64,000 bases of DNA. It comes from Candidatus Methylobacter favarea (GTDB taxonomy: Bacteria; Pseudomonadota; Gammaproteobacteria; Methylococcales; Methylomonadaceae). Below are positions 44,620-54,431 of the stretch, one piece after another (within the stretch, counting starts at the first letter, position 1; every line of letters begins with the position of its first letter). The notes beneath the pieces are model-generated. The model worked only from the letters and a program-made list of their open reading frames with translations. It did no database searches and had not been told where the DNA came from. The DNA lies in NCBI RefSeq assembly GCF_902806695.1, contig NZ_CADCXN010000058.1:62001-126000 (forward strand), given 5' to 3'. The translations under genes and the position numbers were made by a program.

Positions 44620-45249
44620 TTGGGAATGCAAAAGATTTTATCGATGAATAAAATGGAAACAGGCTTGGGTATATTTTTTTTGGTACTGCTGTGGTCGGTT
44701 ATAAATCCCAAAGATTACTTAACCTGGATACTGGAAACGGCTCCCGCACTGATCGCTGTTATTGTTCTGATAATAACGCGTCGGCAATTTCCGTTGACCA
44801 GTCTGGCTTATATTCTGATTTTGATTCACAGCATTATTTTGATAATAGGAGCCCACTACACCTATGCAGAAGTTCCCCTGTTCAACTGGTTAAAAGAAGC
44901 GTTTAATCTGGAACGCAATAACTACGATAAAATCGGCCATTTTGCACAAGGCTTTGTGCCGGCTATAATTGCGCGGGAAATCATCATCAGGAAGCAGATT
45001 CTTAGGAATATTAACTGGCTAAATTTCTTTATTATCTGTATTTGTTTGGCAATCAGCGCTTTTTACGAGCTAATTGAATGGTGCGTGGCGCTGGTTAGCG
45101 AGCAAGCGGCGCAAGCATTTCTAGGAACCCAGGGTTATATCTGGGATACTCAGTCAGACATGGCTTTTGCATTATTCGGCGCCATTGCTGCACTTGTAAC
45201 ATTAAGTCAATTGCACAACCGCCAGATTAGCCAATTAAAGAGTGGATAA
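44620..45249 (+). CDS. DUF2238 / YjdF family inner-membrane protein
   Basis: A 209-residue polytopic protein with six hydrophobic segments and the family signature YDKIGHFAQGFVPAIIARE, then SAFYELIEWCVA and GYIWDTQSDMAFALFGA. The function of the YjdF family is unknown. A TTG at 44620 follows AAGGA by ten bases; ATG 44626 and ATG 44644 are alternative starts. Confidence 0.87.
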   Translation: MGMQKILSMNKMETGLGIFFLVLLWSVINPKDYLTWILETAPALIAVIVLIITRRQFPLTSLAYILILIHSIILIIGAHYTYAEVPLFNWLKEAFNLERNNYDKIGHFAQGFVPAIIAREIIIRKQILRNINWLNFFIICICLAISAFYELIEWCVALVSEQAAQAFLGTQGYIWDTQSDMAFALFGAIAALVTLSQLHNRQISQLKSG

Positions 45250-45446
45250 CTGTAATCTTGCTAATCAAGGTAATATTTTTGTCCTGACTACAATCCTAAA
45301 TTGTCCCATTAAGCCAGCGGCAGGTCTTCCGATTGGATCATTTTTATCCGCTTCTGATTCTGTTGCCGTGTAATTTGAAAAACTGATTAATATACTGCTT
45401 GCCTTCAGTCATAAATAGCCGGTATTGTCTTGAGCAGCGAAAATCA

Positions 45447-45902
45447 TCAATCTCCCTTGTAACTATTAAATATCCGATAATGATTTTCCTTGTCGAAACT
45501 CATAACGTTATAGGCCTCTTTTTTACCGCCCATTTCCATACCGGGCGTACCGGCCGGCATGCCCGGAACCGCCAGGCCAACTACCTCGGGTTTGGCCTTT
45601 AACAGCGCCACAATATCTTGCGCGGGCACATGGCCTTCAATAATATAATTGTCGGCTTTCGCGGTATGGCAGGAAGCCATTGCTTTTGAAACGCCGTATT
45701 TGACCTTTATTGCCTCGACTTCATTGGTAACGATGTCTTTTACATTAAAGTTATTTTCTTTCAAATGTGCCAGCCATTTAGCGCAGCAGCCACAGGCCGG
45801 GCTTCTATATACCACAATATCAACAGGCTGTATTGCTTGAATACTCTCAGCTTTAACGCCGGTTACAAGCAAACTTATTGCCAGAAACTTTAATATCTTC
45901 AT
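45447..45902 (-). CDS. DUF411 family periplasmic protein
   Basis: A 151-residue protein with a signal peptide (MKILKFLAISLLVTGVKAES) and the DUF411 core: VVYRSPACGCCAKWLAHL, a KYGVSKAMASCHTA segment and the closing VVGLAVPGMPAGTPGME. DUF411 proteins are copper- or metal-linked, with the CGCC cluster as likely ligands. It lies 30 bp downstream of hemE on the same strand. Confidence 0.9.
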   Translation of the reverse strand: MKILKFLAISLLVTGVKAESIQAIQPVDIVVYRSPACGCCAKWLAHLKENNFNVKDIVTNEVEAIKVKYGVSKAMASCHTAKADNYIIEGHVPAQDIVALLKAKPEVVGLAVPGMPAGTPGMEMGGKKEAYNVMSFDKENHYRIFNSYKGD

Positions 45903-45932
45903 AATTATTGCCTCGCCTGGGTTACTTATTGT

Positions 45933-46997
45933 TCAGGATTGATGATAGGCCGGACTGTATTTATGCACGGCATCAACCATTGCTTTAACATGATCCGGCT
46001 TAACGTCAGGCAGAATACCGTGGCCTAAATTGAATACATGACCGCTGCCTGAGCCGAATTTATGCAAAATGGATTTCACTTTTTCAATGATAATTTCAGG
46101 CTGAGCGTAAAGCGAAACAGGGTCCATATTGCCCTGCAAAGCGACTTGATCGCCGACTCTTGCGCGAGCTTTTTCCATATCGGTCTGCCAATCCAGACCC
46201 AAGGCGTCATAGCCTGAGGCGGCCATGGCTTCCAGCCAGAGCCCGCCGCCTTTCGTGAACAGAATGGCTGGAATCTGCCGGCCGTCTCTATGGGTTTTAA
46301 GCAATGCTTTGACTTGTCTGGAATAATAGAGAGAAAATTCGCTGTAATCTTCAGATGTTAATATGCCGCCCCAGGTATCAAATACCATTACGGCCTGAGC
46401 GCCCGCCTCAATCTGGGCATTTAAATAAGCCGCTACTGACTGAGCCAGTTTATTCAGCATGACATGCATTAACCTGGGCTGCTCAAACATCAAACCTTTA
46501 ACTTTTTGAAAACTCTTGCTGCTGCCTCCCTCAACCATATAAGTAGCAAGCGTCCACGGGCTTCCGGAAAAACCGATTAACGGCACCCTGCCGTGCAAGG
46601 TTCTTTTGATTAACCGGACTGCATCCATTACATAAGCCAAATCGGTTTCAGGATCGGGAATCGGTAACTTATTGATATCCGCCACCGTTCGCACCGGGTG
46701 TTCAAATGCAGGGCCTTCTCCTTCGGTAAAATTAAGCCCCAAGCCCATCGCATCCGGAATCGTCAGGATATCAGAAAACAGAATTGCGGCATCAAAATCA
46801 AAGCGCCGCAATGGCTGCATCGTCACTTCACAGGCAAGCTCCGGATTCGTACACAGCTTTAAAAAGCTGCCCGCCTGCTCCCTGACCTTTCTATATTCCG
46901 GCAAATACCTTCCCGCCTGCCGCATCATCCATACCGGCGTTCGTTCAACAGGTTGTTTTAGCAGAGCTCTAATGATGGTGTCGTTTTTTAATACCAT
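45933..46997 (-). CDS. hemE: Uroporphyrinogen decarboxylase HemE
   Basis: Decarboxylates uroporphyrinogen III to coproporphyrinogen III in haem synthesis. The 354-residue protein carries the two family signatures: [16 protein letters not shown] near the N-terminus and [18 protein letters not shown], plus the active-site Asp in [16 protein letters not shown] and the VQGN-like LQGNMDP. ATG 46997 ([13 protein letters not shown]) is the family start. The unit follows damX on the same strand. Confidence 0.95.
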   Translation of the reverse strand: MVLKNDTIIRALLKQPVERTPVWMMRQAGRYLPEYRKVREQAGSFLKLCTNPELACEVTMQPLRRFDFDAAILFSDILTIPDAMGLGLNFTEGEGPAFEHPVRTVADINKLPIPDPETDLAYVMDAVRLIKRTLHGRVPLIGFSGSPWTLATYMVEGGSSKSFQKVKGLMFEQPRLMHVMLNKLAQSVAAYLNAQIEAGAQAVMVFDTWGGILTSEDYSEFSLYYSRQVKALLKTHRDGRQIPAILFTKGGGLWLEAMAASGYDALGLDWQTDMEKARARVGDQVALQGNMDPVSLYAQPEIIIEKVKSILHKFGSGSGHVFNLGHGILPDVKPDHVKAMVDAVHKYSPAYHQS

Positions 46998-47117
46998 GAC
47001 TTTGATTATAAGACTTAAGCGAGTAAATTTGACGGCGAATAACTGCCCTTTCAAACGGCAAAAATAATCAACGCCAGCCATATCACACGGATGGCCATTA
47101 TACCTGTGATTCTACGA

Positions 47118-48698
47118 TTATTTCATCGCACTGATTTTTCTGGGATATGAATTCTGGAACTCGCGGGGCAGAGACTGACGGCTTTTATTGGCTAAAGCGG
47201 CGCTGGCAAATGAACCATAAAACACTATTAATCTTTCCTTGCCGTTAGTCACCGTCCTGATATATTTAATATCTTTCCCTGGCAATGGATGTTTTTCCAG
47301 AATATCCGCTATCGACTGCGGTTTTGATAATACCATGAGCTGTAGCGTGTAATTATCAGCAGGTTGCGCCATCAGCCATTTCCTGCCATCGCTTTCAGTA
47401 ATTGCAGATTTTATTGGCTTCTCTTCAGGGACGGCGATCTGTTTTACCGGTTTTTGCTGCGGCTGAATCATTTCAGGCTTTTCAGGTACGGATGGCTGTA
47501 CCGTAGTACGATCTATCTCGGGTTGGCCTGGCTTCTTATTGTCAAAGCCCAGAGGCTCAGCAGCTTTCTGCTCACTGGCGTTATGAAACCTGTCCTTCAA
47601 CGACTGATCAATGCCAATGGTATTCACGGCTTCAGGATTATTTTTAGCGACTGGCAGAGGCCCTGCATCAACTGAATCATCTGTAGCACCCTCTGCTTCA
47701 TACTGCTCTGAATTCCCGTTATTACCCTGCTTCCGCTCTGAAAGCGGCGCCTCATGTTTAATTTCCGCTGATCGCTCGCCAGGATTAATTGCCGGCGCTG
47801 AAGACGGAGGGATCAGCAGGGGTTGTGCAGGGCCGGTATTGATCGCTTTCTGATCAACTGCAGCAGGGGGTATTTTTTCTTTTTCAGGATTTTTTGATAA
47901 AGTGAACCACTGAAAGCCAAGTGCTATAGCAACCAGTACGGCAACGGCCGGCCCAAGAAAACGGATTGAATTTTCGTCAGGTTTATTTTCTGGCAAATCC
48001 AGCAATCTGGAGATAATTCTTCCCGGGATGCCATGGGTTGTTCGATAAATAGTTTCTACCCTACTGTCAGTAATGGCATTTAAAGCCAGATGCGACCAGG
48101 GCTGTGTCGATAAATGCTGCAAAAATTCACCACATTGTTTTTCCGATAAGGATGGGATTTCAATTAAATGGCAATCATCAATAGCCCGGTCCGACTGGTT
48201 TTTTAGATATAATTCATCATGGGTTAACGCAAAAATCACTCTTAAAACAGGATTTGCGGCCGCATGCTGAATAATTGCCGTTATCAGTCCGGGCACTAAA
48301 GCGCCTGCATCATCGATTATTAAAACTATTTTTTTATTTGGACGGGCAAACTGATGCAAAGTCCTGGTCAAAGAGTGACTCTGTGGATAAGCTTCATGCT
48401 GATTGCTGACCCTGGCCAGGGTCGCCTGAATCTCTTCGAAACTGAGCTCAGTATTACCCTGTATCAGGCAATAAAGCCATGATGTAGCCTCGCGCTCCTG
48501 CAAAATTTTCAGCAGCGTCGTTTTGCCAATTCCCGTCGGCCCGCAGATAACCAGGGTTTGTGTCAGATTTGAAATCAGATGAATTAATAATTCAAGTTTC
48601 TGAGTCCGCTCCTGTGTTATCAGGGAATGAACTGTCGTATTTGTTTGATCATGTGCCGACTTCTTCGCCTGACAGGTTAAGGTATCATGTTCTGCCAT
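47118..48698 (-). CDS. damX: DamX-like AAA ATPase with SPOR domain
   Basis: A 526-residue protein: N-terminal ATPase (Walker A CGPTGIGKTTLL near residue 54, Walker B IVLIIDDAG), one membrane helix (about 255-275), a long Pro/Glu-rich linker, and a C-terminal SPOR domain (YTLQLMVLSKPQSI to LIVFYGSF). SPOR binds denuded septal glycan, so the protein is placed at the division site. It overlaps the aroB end by 14 bp, the same order aroK-aroB-damX as in E. coli, though E. coli DamX has no ATPase half. Confidence 0.87.
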   Translation of the reverse strand: MAEHDTLTCQAKKSAHDQTNTTVHSLITQERTQKLELLIHLISNLTQTLVICGPTGIGKTTLLKILQEREATSWLYCLIQGNTELSFEEIQATLARVSNQHEAYPQSHSLTRTLHQFARPNKKIVLIIDDAGALVPGLITAIIQHAAANPVLRVIFALTHDELYLKNQSDRAIDDCHLIEIPSLSEKQCGEFLQHLSTQPWSHLALNAITDSRVETIYRTTHGIPGRIISRLLDLPENKPDENSIRFLGPAVAVLVAIALGFQWFTLSKNPEKEKIPPAAVDQKAINTGPAQPLLIPPSSAPAINPGERSAEIKHEAPLSERKQGNNGNSEQYEAEGATDDSVDAGPLPVAKNNPEAVNTIGIDQSLKDRFHNASEQKAAEPLGFDNKKPGQPEIDRTTVQPSVPEKPEMIQPQQKPVKQIAVPEEKPIKSAITESDGRKWLMAQPADNYTLQLMVLSKPQSIADILEKHPLPGKDIKYIRTVTNGKERLIVFYGSFASAALANKSRQSLPREFQNSYPRKISAMK

Positions 48699-49767
48699 AG
48701 CTCTTAAGCGTCGCTTCCAATAGTTCTTGAGGTATGTTTACAGGCAAAGTCGCCGCACCTATCTGTTTTAACAGGATCAGTCTGATTTGACCGTCGCTAT
48801 TTTTTTTGTCGACAGCCATTAACTCCAAAAATCGGCCAGCATTAATTTCTTTTGGCGGAGTGACGGGCAGTCCGGCTTTTTTAAATAAATGAATAATTCT
48901 TTTCACATCCGCATCATTTAACCAGCCCTGTCTTCTGGAAATATCCGCCGCCTGACAGGTTCCAATGGCTACAGCCTCGCCATGAAGATAGACGCCGTAA
49001 CCGGCCCCGGTTTCGATGGCATGACCGAAGGTATGGCCTAAATTCAAGGTAGCCCTGACGTCGGCCTCGGTTTCGTCTTCAGCGACAAGCTCCGCTTTAT
49101 TCCGGCATGAACGCTCAATGGCGAAGGCTAAAGCCTGTTTATCACGAGCCAGTAATGCATCGATATTGTTTTCCAGCCAGTTGAAAAAGCCGGCATCCCT
49201 GATCAGACCATATTTTATAACTTCGGCAAGACCGGCCGCTAATTGCCTGTCATCCAGGGTATCCAGAACATCGGCATCGGCGATAACGCATTGAGGCTGA
49301 TAAAAGGCGCCAATCATGTTTTTCCCCAAGGGATGATTGACTCCCGTTTTGCCGCCCACGGAAGAGTCCACTTGCGCTAGTAAGGTGGTTGGTATTTGCA
49401 GAAAAGCAATGCCGCGCTGGTAGCAGGCAGCTGCGAAGCCGCCCATATCGCCGACAACACCGCCGCCCAAAGCGATTAAGGTGGCATTACGGCTGAACTT
49501 GCAGGTCAGCAATTTATCAAAAATTCCAGAGACAATGTCTAAAGTCTTGAATTGCTCGCCATCGGGCAATATGACCTGTTCGGCAATATAGCCCTGTATA
49601 TTTTTCAACACCCGATCCAGATATAAAGGCGCAATGGTTTCATTGGTGACGACAATGACTTGTCTGGACTTGATATGCTGCGTCAGCAACCCAGCCTGAT
49701 CAAGCAAGCCCGAACCTATATAAATGGGATAACTACGCTCTCCTAGTTCTACAAGTAATTTTTTCAT
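48685..49767 (-). CDS. aroB: 3-dehydroquinate synthase AroB
   Basis: Converts DAHP to 3-dehydroquinate with NAD+ and a metal ion. The 360-residue protein has the usual LGERSYPIYIGSGLL start, the GGGVVGDMGGFAAACY nucleotide site, PTTLLAQVDSSVGGKTGVN, and the metal-ligand NLGHTFGHAIE. It begins 3 bp after aroK's stop. Confidence 0.96.
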   Translation of the reverse strand: MKKLLVELGERSYPIYIGSGLLDQAGLLTQHIKSRQVIVVTNETIAPLYLDRVLKNIQGYIAEQVILPDGEQFKTLDIVSGIFDKLLTCKFSRNATLIALGGGVVGDMGGFAAACYQRGIAFLQIPTTLLAQVDSSVGGKTGVNHPLGKNMIGAFYQPQCVIADADVLDTLDDRQLAAGLAEVIKYGLIRDAGFFNWLENNIDALLARDKQALAFAIERSCRNKAELVAEDETEADVRATLNLGHTFGHAIETGAGYGVYLHGEAVAIGTCQAADISRRQGWLNDADVKRIIHLFKKAGLPVTPPKEINAGRFLELMAVDKKNSDGQIRLILLKQIGAATLPVNIPQELLEATLKSYGRT

Positions 49768-49770
49768 GGT

Positions 49771-50295
49771 TCAGCGATTCACCGAACGGTATTCTTCCAG
49801 GATATGGTTAACCGCCGCTTTGCTTTGCAAGACGCCTGTGTCAATTTTATAATCGGCGCAAGCCAGATAGAGAGGCTCGCGCTGGGCAAACAAGGTCTCT
49901 ATCCGTTGCCGGGGATTAATTGTTTTTAGCAAGGGCCGTTGCGTGTCGCGGCGCGTGCGCTCCAGAATTCTTGCTACCGAGCATTGCAAATACACGATAA
50001 AGCCATTTTCTTTTAATAATTTGCGATTTTCTTCCCGTAAAATAGCGCCGCCGCCGGTCGCCAGCACAATCCCCTTCATTTGCGTCAGCTGCTGAATCAT
50101 TTTCTGTTCGCGGTCCCGGAAGCCTTCTTCGCCTTCGAATTCAAAAATGGTGGGAATATCCACGCCGGTGCTTTCTTCAATCGCCTTGTCGCTGTCATAA
50201 AAAGGCACAGACAAAGCTCTCGCTAGCTGCCGTCCTATGGTGGTTTTTCCGGCACCCATGAGGCCAATTAAGTATATATTCTCTGCTTGCATCAT
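49771..50295 (-). CDS. aroK: Shikimate kinase AroK
   Basis: Phosphorylates shikimate with ATP. The 174-residue protein has the P-loop GLMGAGKTTIGRQLA, the shikimate site SDKAIEESTG, GFRDREQ and LATGGGAI, and the lid RTRRDTQRPLL. It is the first gene of aroK-aroB-damX and is separated from pilQ by a strong hairpin terminator. A second ATG one codon in is equally possible. Confidence 0.96.
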   Translation of the reverse strand: MMQAENIYLIGLMGAGKTTIGRQLARALSVPFYDSDKAIEESTGVDIPTIFEFEGEEGFRDREQKMIQQLTQMKGIVLATGGGAILREENRKLLKENGFIVYLQCSVARILERTRRDTQRPLLKTINPRQRIETLFAQREPLYLACADYKIDTGVLQSKAAVNHILEEYRSVNR

Positions 50296-50322
50296 GAGTT
50301 ATTCTGTCTATGTTAAGTCAAT

Positions 50323-50349
50323 AAAAAGGAGGCATTATGCCTCCTTTTT
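50323..50349 (-). terminator. Intrinsic terminator between pilQ and aroK
   Basis: AAAAAGGAGGCAT (50323-50335) pairs perfectly with ATGCCTCCTTTTT (50337-50349). The T-run is present on both strands. It ends the pilMNOPQ transcript 19 bp after pilQ, so aroK needs its own promoter or read-through. Confidence 0.8.
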
Positions 50350-50367
50350 GCTCCGGGTAGAAGCTGT

Positions 50368-52671
50368 TCAATAAGTGGCTACGTTATCTGTGATAATTTT
50401 TGGGGTTACGAAAATCAACAGTTCCCTTTTATCATCCTGCTTGAAAGTTCTCTTGAATAAAAACCCTATGCCGGGCAAATCACCAAAAAAAGGCACTTTA
50501 TTAGTGTTATTGTTTTGCGTCCCTTCAAACACCCCACCCAGCACAACGGTTTCTCCATCCTTCACTTGTACACTGGTTTTAATTTCCCGCTTGTCGATCT
50601 GGCGGTCGCCATTACCGGTCACTACATCGCCTAAAGTGTTTCTGGTAATATATAAACCCATAATCACATTTCCATTCGGAGTGATTTGAGGCAATACGCC
50701 CAATTGCAGTACAGCATCAATAAATACAGTATTTGTTCCCGCATTACCGCTTGAAGACAGGTATGGAATTTTAGCTCCCTGTTGAATAAATGCCAGACAG
50801 CGGTCAGAAGTCATGACTCTTGGATTGGAAACCAGCTCGCCACGATTTTGATCTTGCAAAGCTGATATTTCAAGGTTAAGCACATAATCAGCGCCTCTTG
50901 CCAAGGTCATGCCCAGTGCGCCATAAGGATTTCGAGAGGTGCCGAGGTCAACCAGCGCATCATTTACAATTGCTGTTCCATTGATGCTGCCCACTGTACC
51001 GCCATCTCCATTTACTGAGCCCACGGCCCCCGAGCTGGTTCCAAAGTTAACATTATTTCCTGCTACCCCAAACCTGACACCCAGCTCTCTCGCAAAGGTA
51101 TTGGAAGCAATGACTATCCTTGACTCAATCATAACCTGGCGTACCGGAATATCCAGCTGGTGTATCAGCTTCTTTATTTCTTCCAGGCGTTTTGCTGTTT
51201 CGCGCACGATCAGGGTATTTGTTCTTGAATCGACTACTGCAGAACCTCGATCGGAAAGCAAGATAAGTCTATCCTTGTCTGCCTCTGAATTATCTCCTGA
51301 ACTACTACTACCCTGGTTTTGGTTTTGATTTTGACCTTGGCCTGGCATCTGGTATTGTGACTGCGCCAGTGCCGTTCCAGATTGTCCGCTAGATGAAGAA
51401 AAGTCAGACGCACTTACCTTGGCACAACTGCCTATAGCACTGGCATCTCGTCCATACATCAAGTTTCTAAAATCTTCTGCCTTGGCATAATTAATTTTAA
51501 TGTATTCAGTCAGCAATGGATCCAACTGCTCAACCACTGCCGCTGTTTCCTGCTGTTTCTTCTTATATTCTTTAATTTTATCCAGTGGTGAAATCAATGT
51601 GACATTGCCAGACTCATACTTACCCAGATCCTTGGTCATCATGATAAAGTCCAGCGCTTCATCCCAGGGCACATCGTCCAGTTTTAAGGTAATGTTGCCG
51701 GTCACGTCATCGCCGGCAACGATATTCTGACCGGTAAACTCCGCCAGGATCGCAATAACGCTGCGTATTTCTATATCCTGAAAGTTCAATGTCAGCCTTT
51801 TCAGGCCACTGGGTCTGTTACTATCCAGAACCTCTTTTTCCGCGCTGGTTAAAGGCCGGAACTCAACCGTCAGTAAGCCATCGGACTGAAACAGCGAGTA
51901 ATCATAAAGGCTGTTTTGCGGCACGATGGTAACAGTCGTTTCCAGCCTTGAGGCGACGGCTTCAATAAATTTTACCGGCGTTCCAAATTCGGAAACATCC
52001 AGCCTTTTAGCCAGTTTTTCAGGCAGCCGGGTATTGAGAAAACTCAAGATGACTTTTCCGCCTTCTTCTTTGGTATTAACTACCGTATTGGGATTTGCCA
52101 GGGAAACCAGCAAGCGTCCTTCGCCATTATCGCCGCGCTTGAAGTCAAAGCCGCTGATCGCCTGTTGGGGCAGTAATACCGGGATCACTGAAGTTGTTGA
52201 TTTTTCACTAACAGGACCTGATGCAACAGGCATTAAGGGTTTTGCACGGCTTAATGTCAGCAATACCTTATTGCCCGCAACTTTGGTTTCAAAGGGGGCT
52301 GATTCGATAAGATTGACCACGATGCGCACGCGGTTGCCAGCTTCGGCCACATAGATACTGCTGGCGGTGCCCTGATTTACGGGGTACATTTTTTTATCCA
52401 GGGCATTCTTTACGCCGGGAAAATCCAGCGCAATTCGCGCCGGGTTGTCCGTGTGAAATACTTTCGGCGTGATGGCTGGACCGGTCATTTCCAACTGAAT
52501 CTGCAGCTTATCCCCCGCCAGTGTGGCAATGTCGATTCCTGAAATAGCCAGATCACCGGCTTTGACTGAGGCAATCTGGAAAATAAAAAGTAATAAACCC
52601 AAGCCAAGCACCCACAAAGATGGCTCCCTTTTATCTAACATAACTCTACCACCTTGTTTATTATTCATCAT
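50368..52671 (-). CDS. pilQ: Type IV pilus secretin PilQ
   Basis: The outer-membrane channel for the pilus fibre, 767 residues. After a signal peptide come AMIN domains (about 40-270, GDKLQIQLEMTG), a secretin short domain (TLNFQDIEIRSVIAILAEFTG), an N1 region and the secretin barrel with RTNTLIVRETAKRLEEI, VMIESRIVIA and VKDGETVVLGGVFEG. A Gln/Asn/Ser-rich insertion lies near residues 425-465 between the N1 parts. It closes the pilM-N-O-P-Q operon. ATG at 52641 is another start candidate with its own AAGGT. Confidence 0.95.
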   Translation of the reverse strand: MMNNKQGGRVMLDKREPSLWVLGLGLLLFIFQIASVKAGDLAISGIDIATLAGDKLQIQLEMTGPAITPKVFHTDNPARIALDFPGVKNALDKKMYPVNQGTASSIYVAEAGNRVRIVVNLIESAPFETKVAGNKVLLTLSRAKPLMPVASGPVSEKSTTSVIPVLLPQQAISGFDFKRGDNGEGRLLVSLANPNTVVNTKEEGGKVILSFLNTRLPEKLAKRLDVSEFGTPVKFIEAVASRLETTVTIVPQNSLYDYSLFQSDGLLTVEFRPLTSAEKEVLDSNRPSGLKRLTLNFQDIEIRSVIAILAEFTGQNIVAGDDVTGNITLKLDDVPWDEALDFIMMTKDLGKYESGNVTLISPLDKIKEYKKKQQETAAVVEQLDPLLTEYIKINYAKAEDFRNLMYGRDASAIGSCAKVSASDFSSSSGQSGTALAQSQYQMPGQGQNQNQNQGSSSSGDNSEADKDRLILLSDRGSAVVDSRTNTLIVRETAKRLEEIKKLIHQLDIPVRQVMIESRIVIASNTFARELGVRFGVAGNNVNFGTSSGAVGSVNGDGGTVGSINGTAIVNDALVDLGTSRNPYGALGMTLARGADYVLNLEISALQDQNRGELVSNPRVMTSDRCLAFIQQGAKIPYLSSSGNAGTNTVFIDAVLQLGVLPQITPNGNVIMGLYITRNTLGDVVTGNGDRQIDKREIKTSVQVKDGETVVLGGVFEGTQNNNTNKVPFFGDLPGIGFLFKRTFKQDDKRELLIFVTPKIITDNVATY

Positions 52672-52682
52672 TTATCCTCAAA

Positions 52683-53243
52683 TCACTCTGCCAAGGCTAA
52701 TGACGCTTGCTGTTCGCGCCATAATCCGGGTTTATCGGGCACTATTTCCATTAATTCAATTTTGTCGCTGCCGATGCGTATAATTTTTCCGTAATTTTTT
52801 CCCATATAATTGCCAACCTGAACGCGATAGATTATTCCGTCGCTGGCTTTTACCAATCCCCACAAGTTCTGTTGCATGGCAACAGTGCCCACCATTCTGA
52901 GGCCGTCCAACGGATAATTTTCCAGATCTTCCTTGCGTCGGGAGGTATCGGGCCTTATACCGCTGCCCGTCGTGTTGTCGTTTTTTCCATTCTGTTCCGG
53001 CTGCTCCAGCGCTTTAAAGGGATCACGCAAACCTTCCGGTGCAAAAATAAAGGGTTCAATAACCTTGATGGCGGGCAAAGGCTCGATCGGCTCTTTCGGT
53101 CTGGCTTTAACTTCCGAGATAAATTGATTTAAATCCGAGAAATCGTCATTACCGCAGCCGGCTAACAATGCCAAAATAACCGCATAACCTAGCCGCAACT
53201 TTTTCCCTCTGCGGCTTGAAAACAGCAGCATGAATGGTCTCAC
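52683..53243 (-). CDS. pilP: Type IV pilus assembly lipoprotein PilP
   Basis: A 186-residue periplasmic lipoprotein that links PilNO to PilQ. The lipobox LLAGC follows a hydrophobic signal (about 20-30); the mature part has a disordered Pro-rich stretch and a small beta domain beginning PLDGLRMVGTVAMQQNLWGLV. The stop is 12 bp before pilQ; the start overlaps pilO by 4 bp. Confidence 0.94.
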   Translation of the reverse strand: MRPFMLLFSSRRGKKLRLGYAVILALLAGCGNDDFSDLNQFISEVKARPKEPIEPLPAIKVIEPFIFAPEGLRDPFKALEQPEQNGKNDNTTGSGIRPDTSRRKEDLENYPLDGLRMVGTVAMQQNLWGLVKASDGIIYRVQVGNYMGKNYGKIIRIGSDKIELMEIVPDKPGLWREQQASLALAE

Positions 53244-53872
53244 GATTTTTTCCTTTTTTTCCTGGCGGCTGCGTTCTCTGTAGCGCCATCTGAACCTTCA
53301 TTGTAGGTTTTCACGGTAGCATTCATCAGCATAGCCCCGCTTTTCTCTTCGGGAGACATGTTGACATCATGTACAGTTACAATGCGTGGCAATGAGGCGA
53401 GGCCGCTCACGAATAAACCCAGTTCCTCATATTTTCCTGTTACCTGAATGCTGATCGGCAGCTCCGAGTAGAACTCTTTAACAACCGGAGCGGCGGGTTT
53501 GAATAGTTTAAATTCCAGTCCGCTTGCCAATCCTGTCTGCGAAATATCAACCAGCAAGCTTGCAACTTCTTCTTCCGTAGGCATTTGCCGGATCATTTCC
53601 TCCAGCGAGGCTTCTATTTGCACCAGTTGATCATGATAATCCTGAAGATTTACGGCTTTCTTTTGTTTTGTCTCAAACGCGAGTTTTAATTCCTGCTCTT
53701 TCCGCTCAGAAGCTTCAAGCTCCGCTAACTGATCAAGCGTAATCAGATAAATCCCTGCGCCAGCTACTACCGTGCATATAATCAGGATTATTGCAGACTT
53801 AAGGGGTAGCGGCCACGTGCCTGCCGCGTTAATATCCCAATTAATTTCCGACAGATTCATGCGCGCTTTCAT
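53240..53872 (-). CDS. pilO: Type IV pilus inner-membrane protein PilO
   Basis: A 210-residue bitopic membrane protein: one N-terminal helix (about 22-42), a coiled coil and a ferredoxin-like periplasmic domain with ELPISIQVTGKYEELGLFVSGLASLPRIV. It pairs with PilN in the pilus alignment complex. ATG 53872 (MKARMNLSEINWDIN) is chosen because AAGGAAG precedes it; ATG 53860 is an alternative. It overlaps pilN by about 30 bp. Confidence 0.93.
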   Translation of the reverse strand: MKARMNLSEINWDINAAGTWPLPLKSAIILIICTVVAGAGIYLITLDQLAELEASERKEQELKLAFETKQKKAVNLQDYHDQLVQIEASLEEMIRQMPTEEEVASLLVDISQTGLASGLEFKLFKPAAPVVKEFYSELPISIQVTGKYEELGLFVSGLASLPRIVTVHDVNMSPEEKSGAMLMNATVKTYNEGSDGATENAAARKKRKKS

Positions 53873-54431
53873 TTTCTGCTTCCTTCTCTTGCTTGCCCTG
53901 CTTGGCATGCAGGGTAAAATCACTTAACTGATCGGCGCTCGCTTGAGCCGGGGTCTGAATGACATCCAGCGTTGGCTTTTGCAGCCAGGGGGATGCCTCT
54001 ATTGCTTGCATAAAGGCGGAAACCCGCGCATTTGATTGTGATTTGCCGGTAAATGCCAGCTCCGTTCCCGTTTGAATGACTTTGGTTAGAAAAACCCCGT
54101 CCGGCGTAGTTTTTGGAATTTCATCAAACAAATGCACAATTTCCGGACGGCTTTTCTGAAGTTTTTGAAGCAGTTCTATTTTGGCCAGCAATTTACTTTT
54201 CTTTTCCTCAATGCTTTTTATTTCTACGATTTTTTTGTCCACCAGTGCTATTTCGTCCTGCAGCAGTTTGTTTCTTTGTTCCTGATACTCTTCAAGTCCT
54301 TCAATGTACATATAAACCATGCCCAAAACGGCGATAGTCATTAATACGGCTAAGCCAATCGCATTTAGAAAAATCTGCTTTTTTTGCTTGCGTAGCTCTT
54401 CGCGCCAGGGAAGCAGATTGATTTTCGCCAT
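53841..54431 (-). CDS. pilN: Type IV pilus inner-membrane protein PilN
   Basis: A 196-residue bitopic protein. The short cytoplasmic head INLLPWREELRKQKKQ is the PilM-binding signature; a membrane helix (about 22-42), coiled coil and a periplasmic domain follow. The tail is Glu/Lys-rich. It starts at the pilM stop (one-base overlap). Confidence 0.95.
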   Translation of the reverse strand: MAKINLLPWREELRKQKKQIFLNAIGLAVLMTIAVLGMVYMYIEGLEEYQEQRNKLLQDEIALVDKKIVEIKSIEEKKSKLLAKIELLQKLQKSRPEIVHLFDEIPKTTPDGVFLTKVIQTGTELAFTGKSQSNARVSAFMQAIEASPWLQKPTLDVIQTPAQASADQLSDFTLHAKQGKQEKEAENESAHESVGN

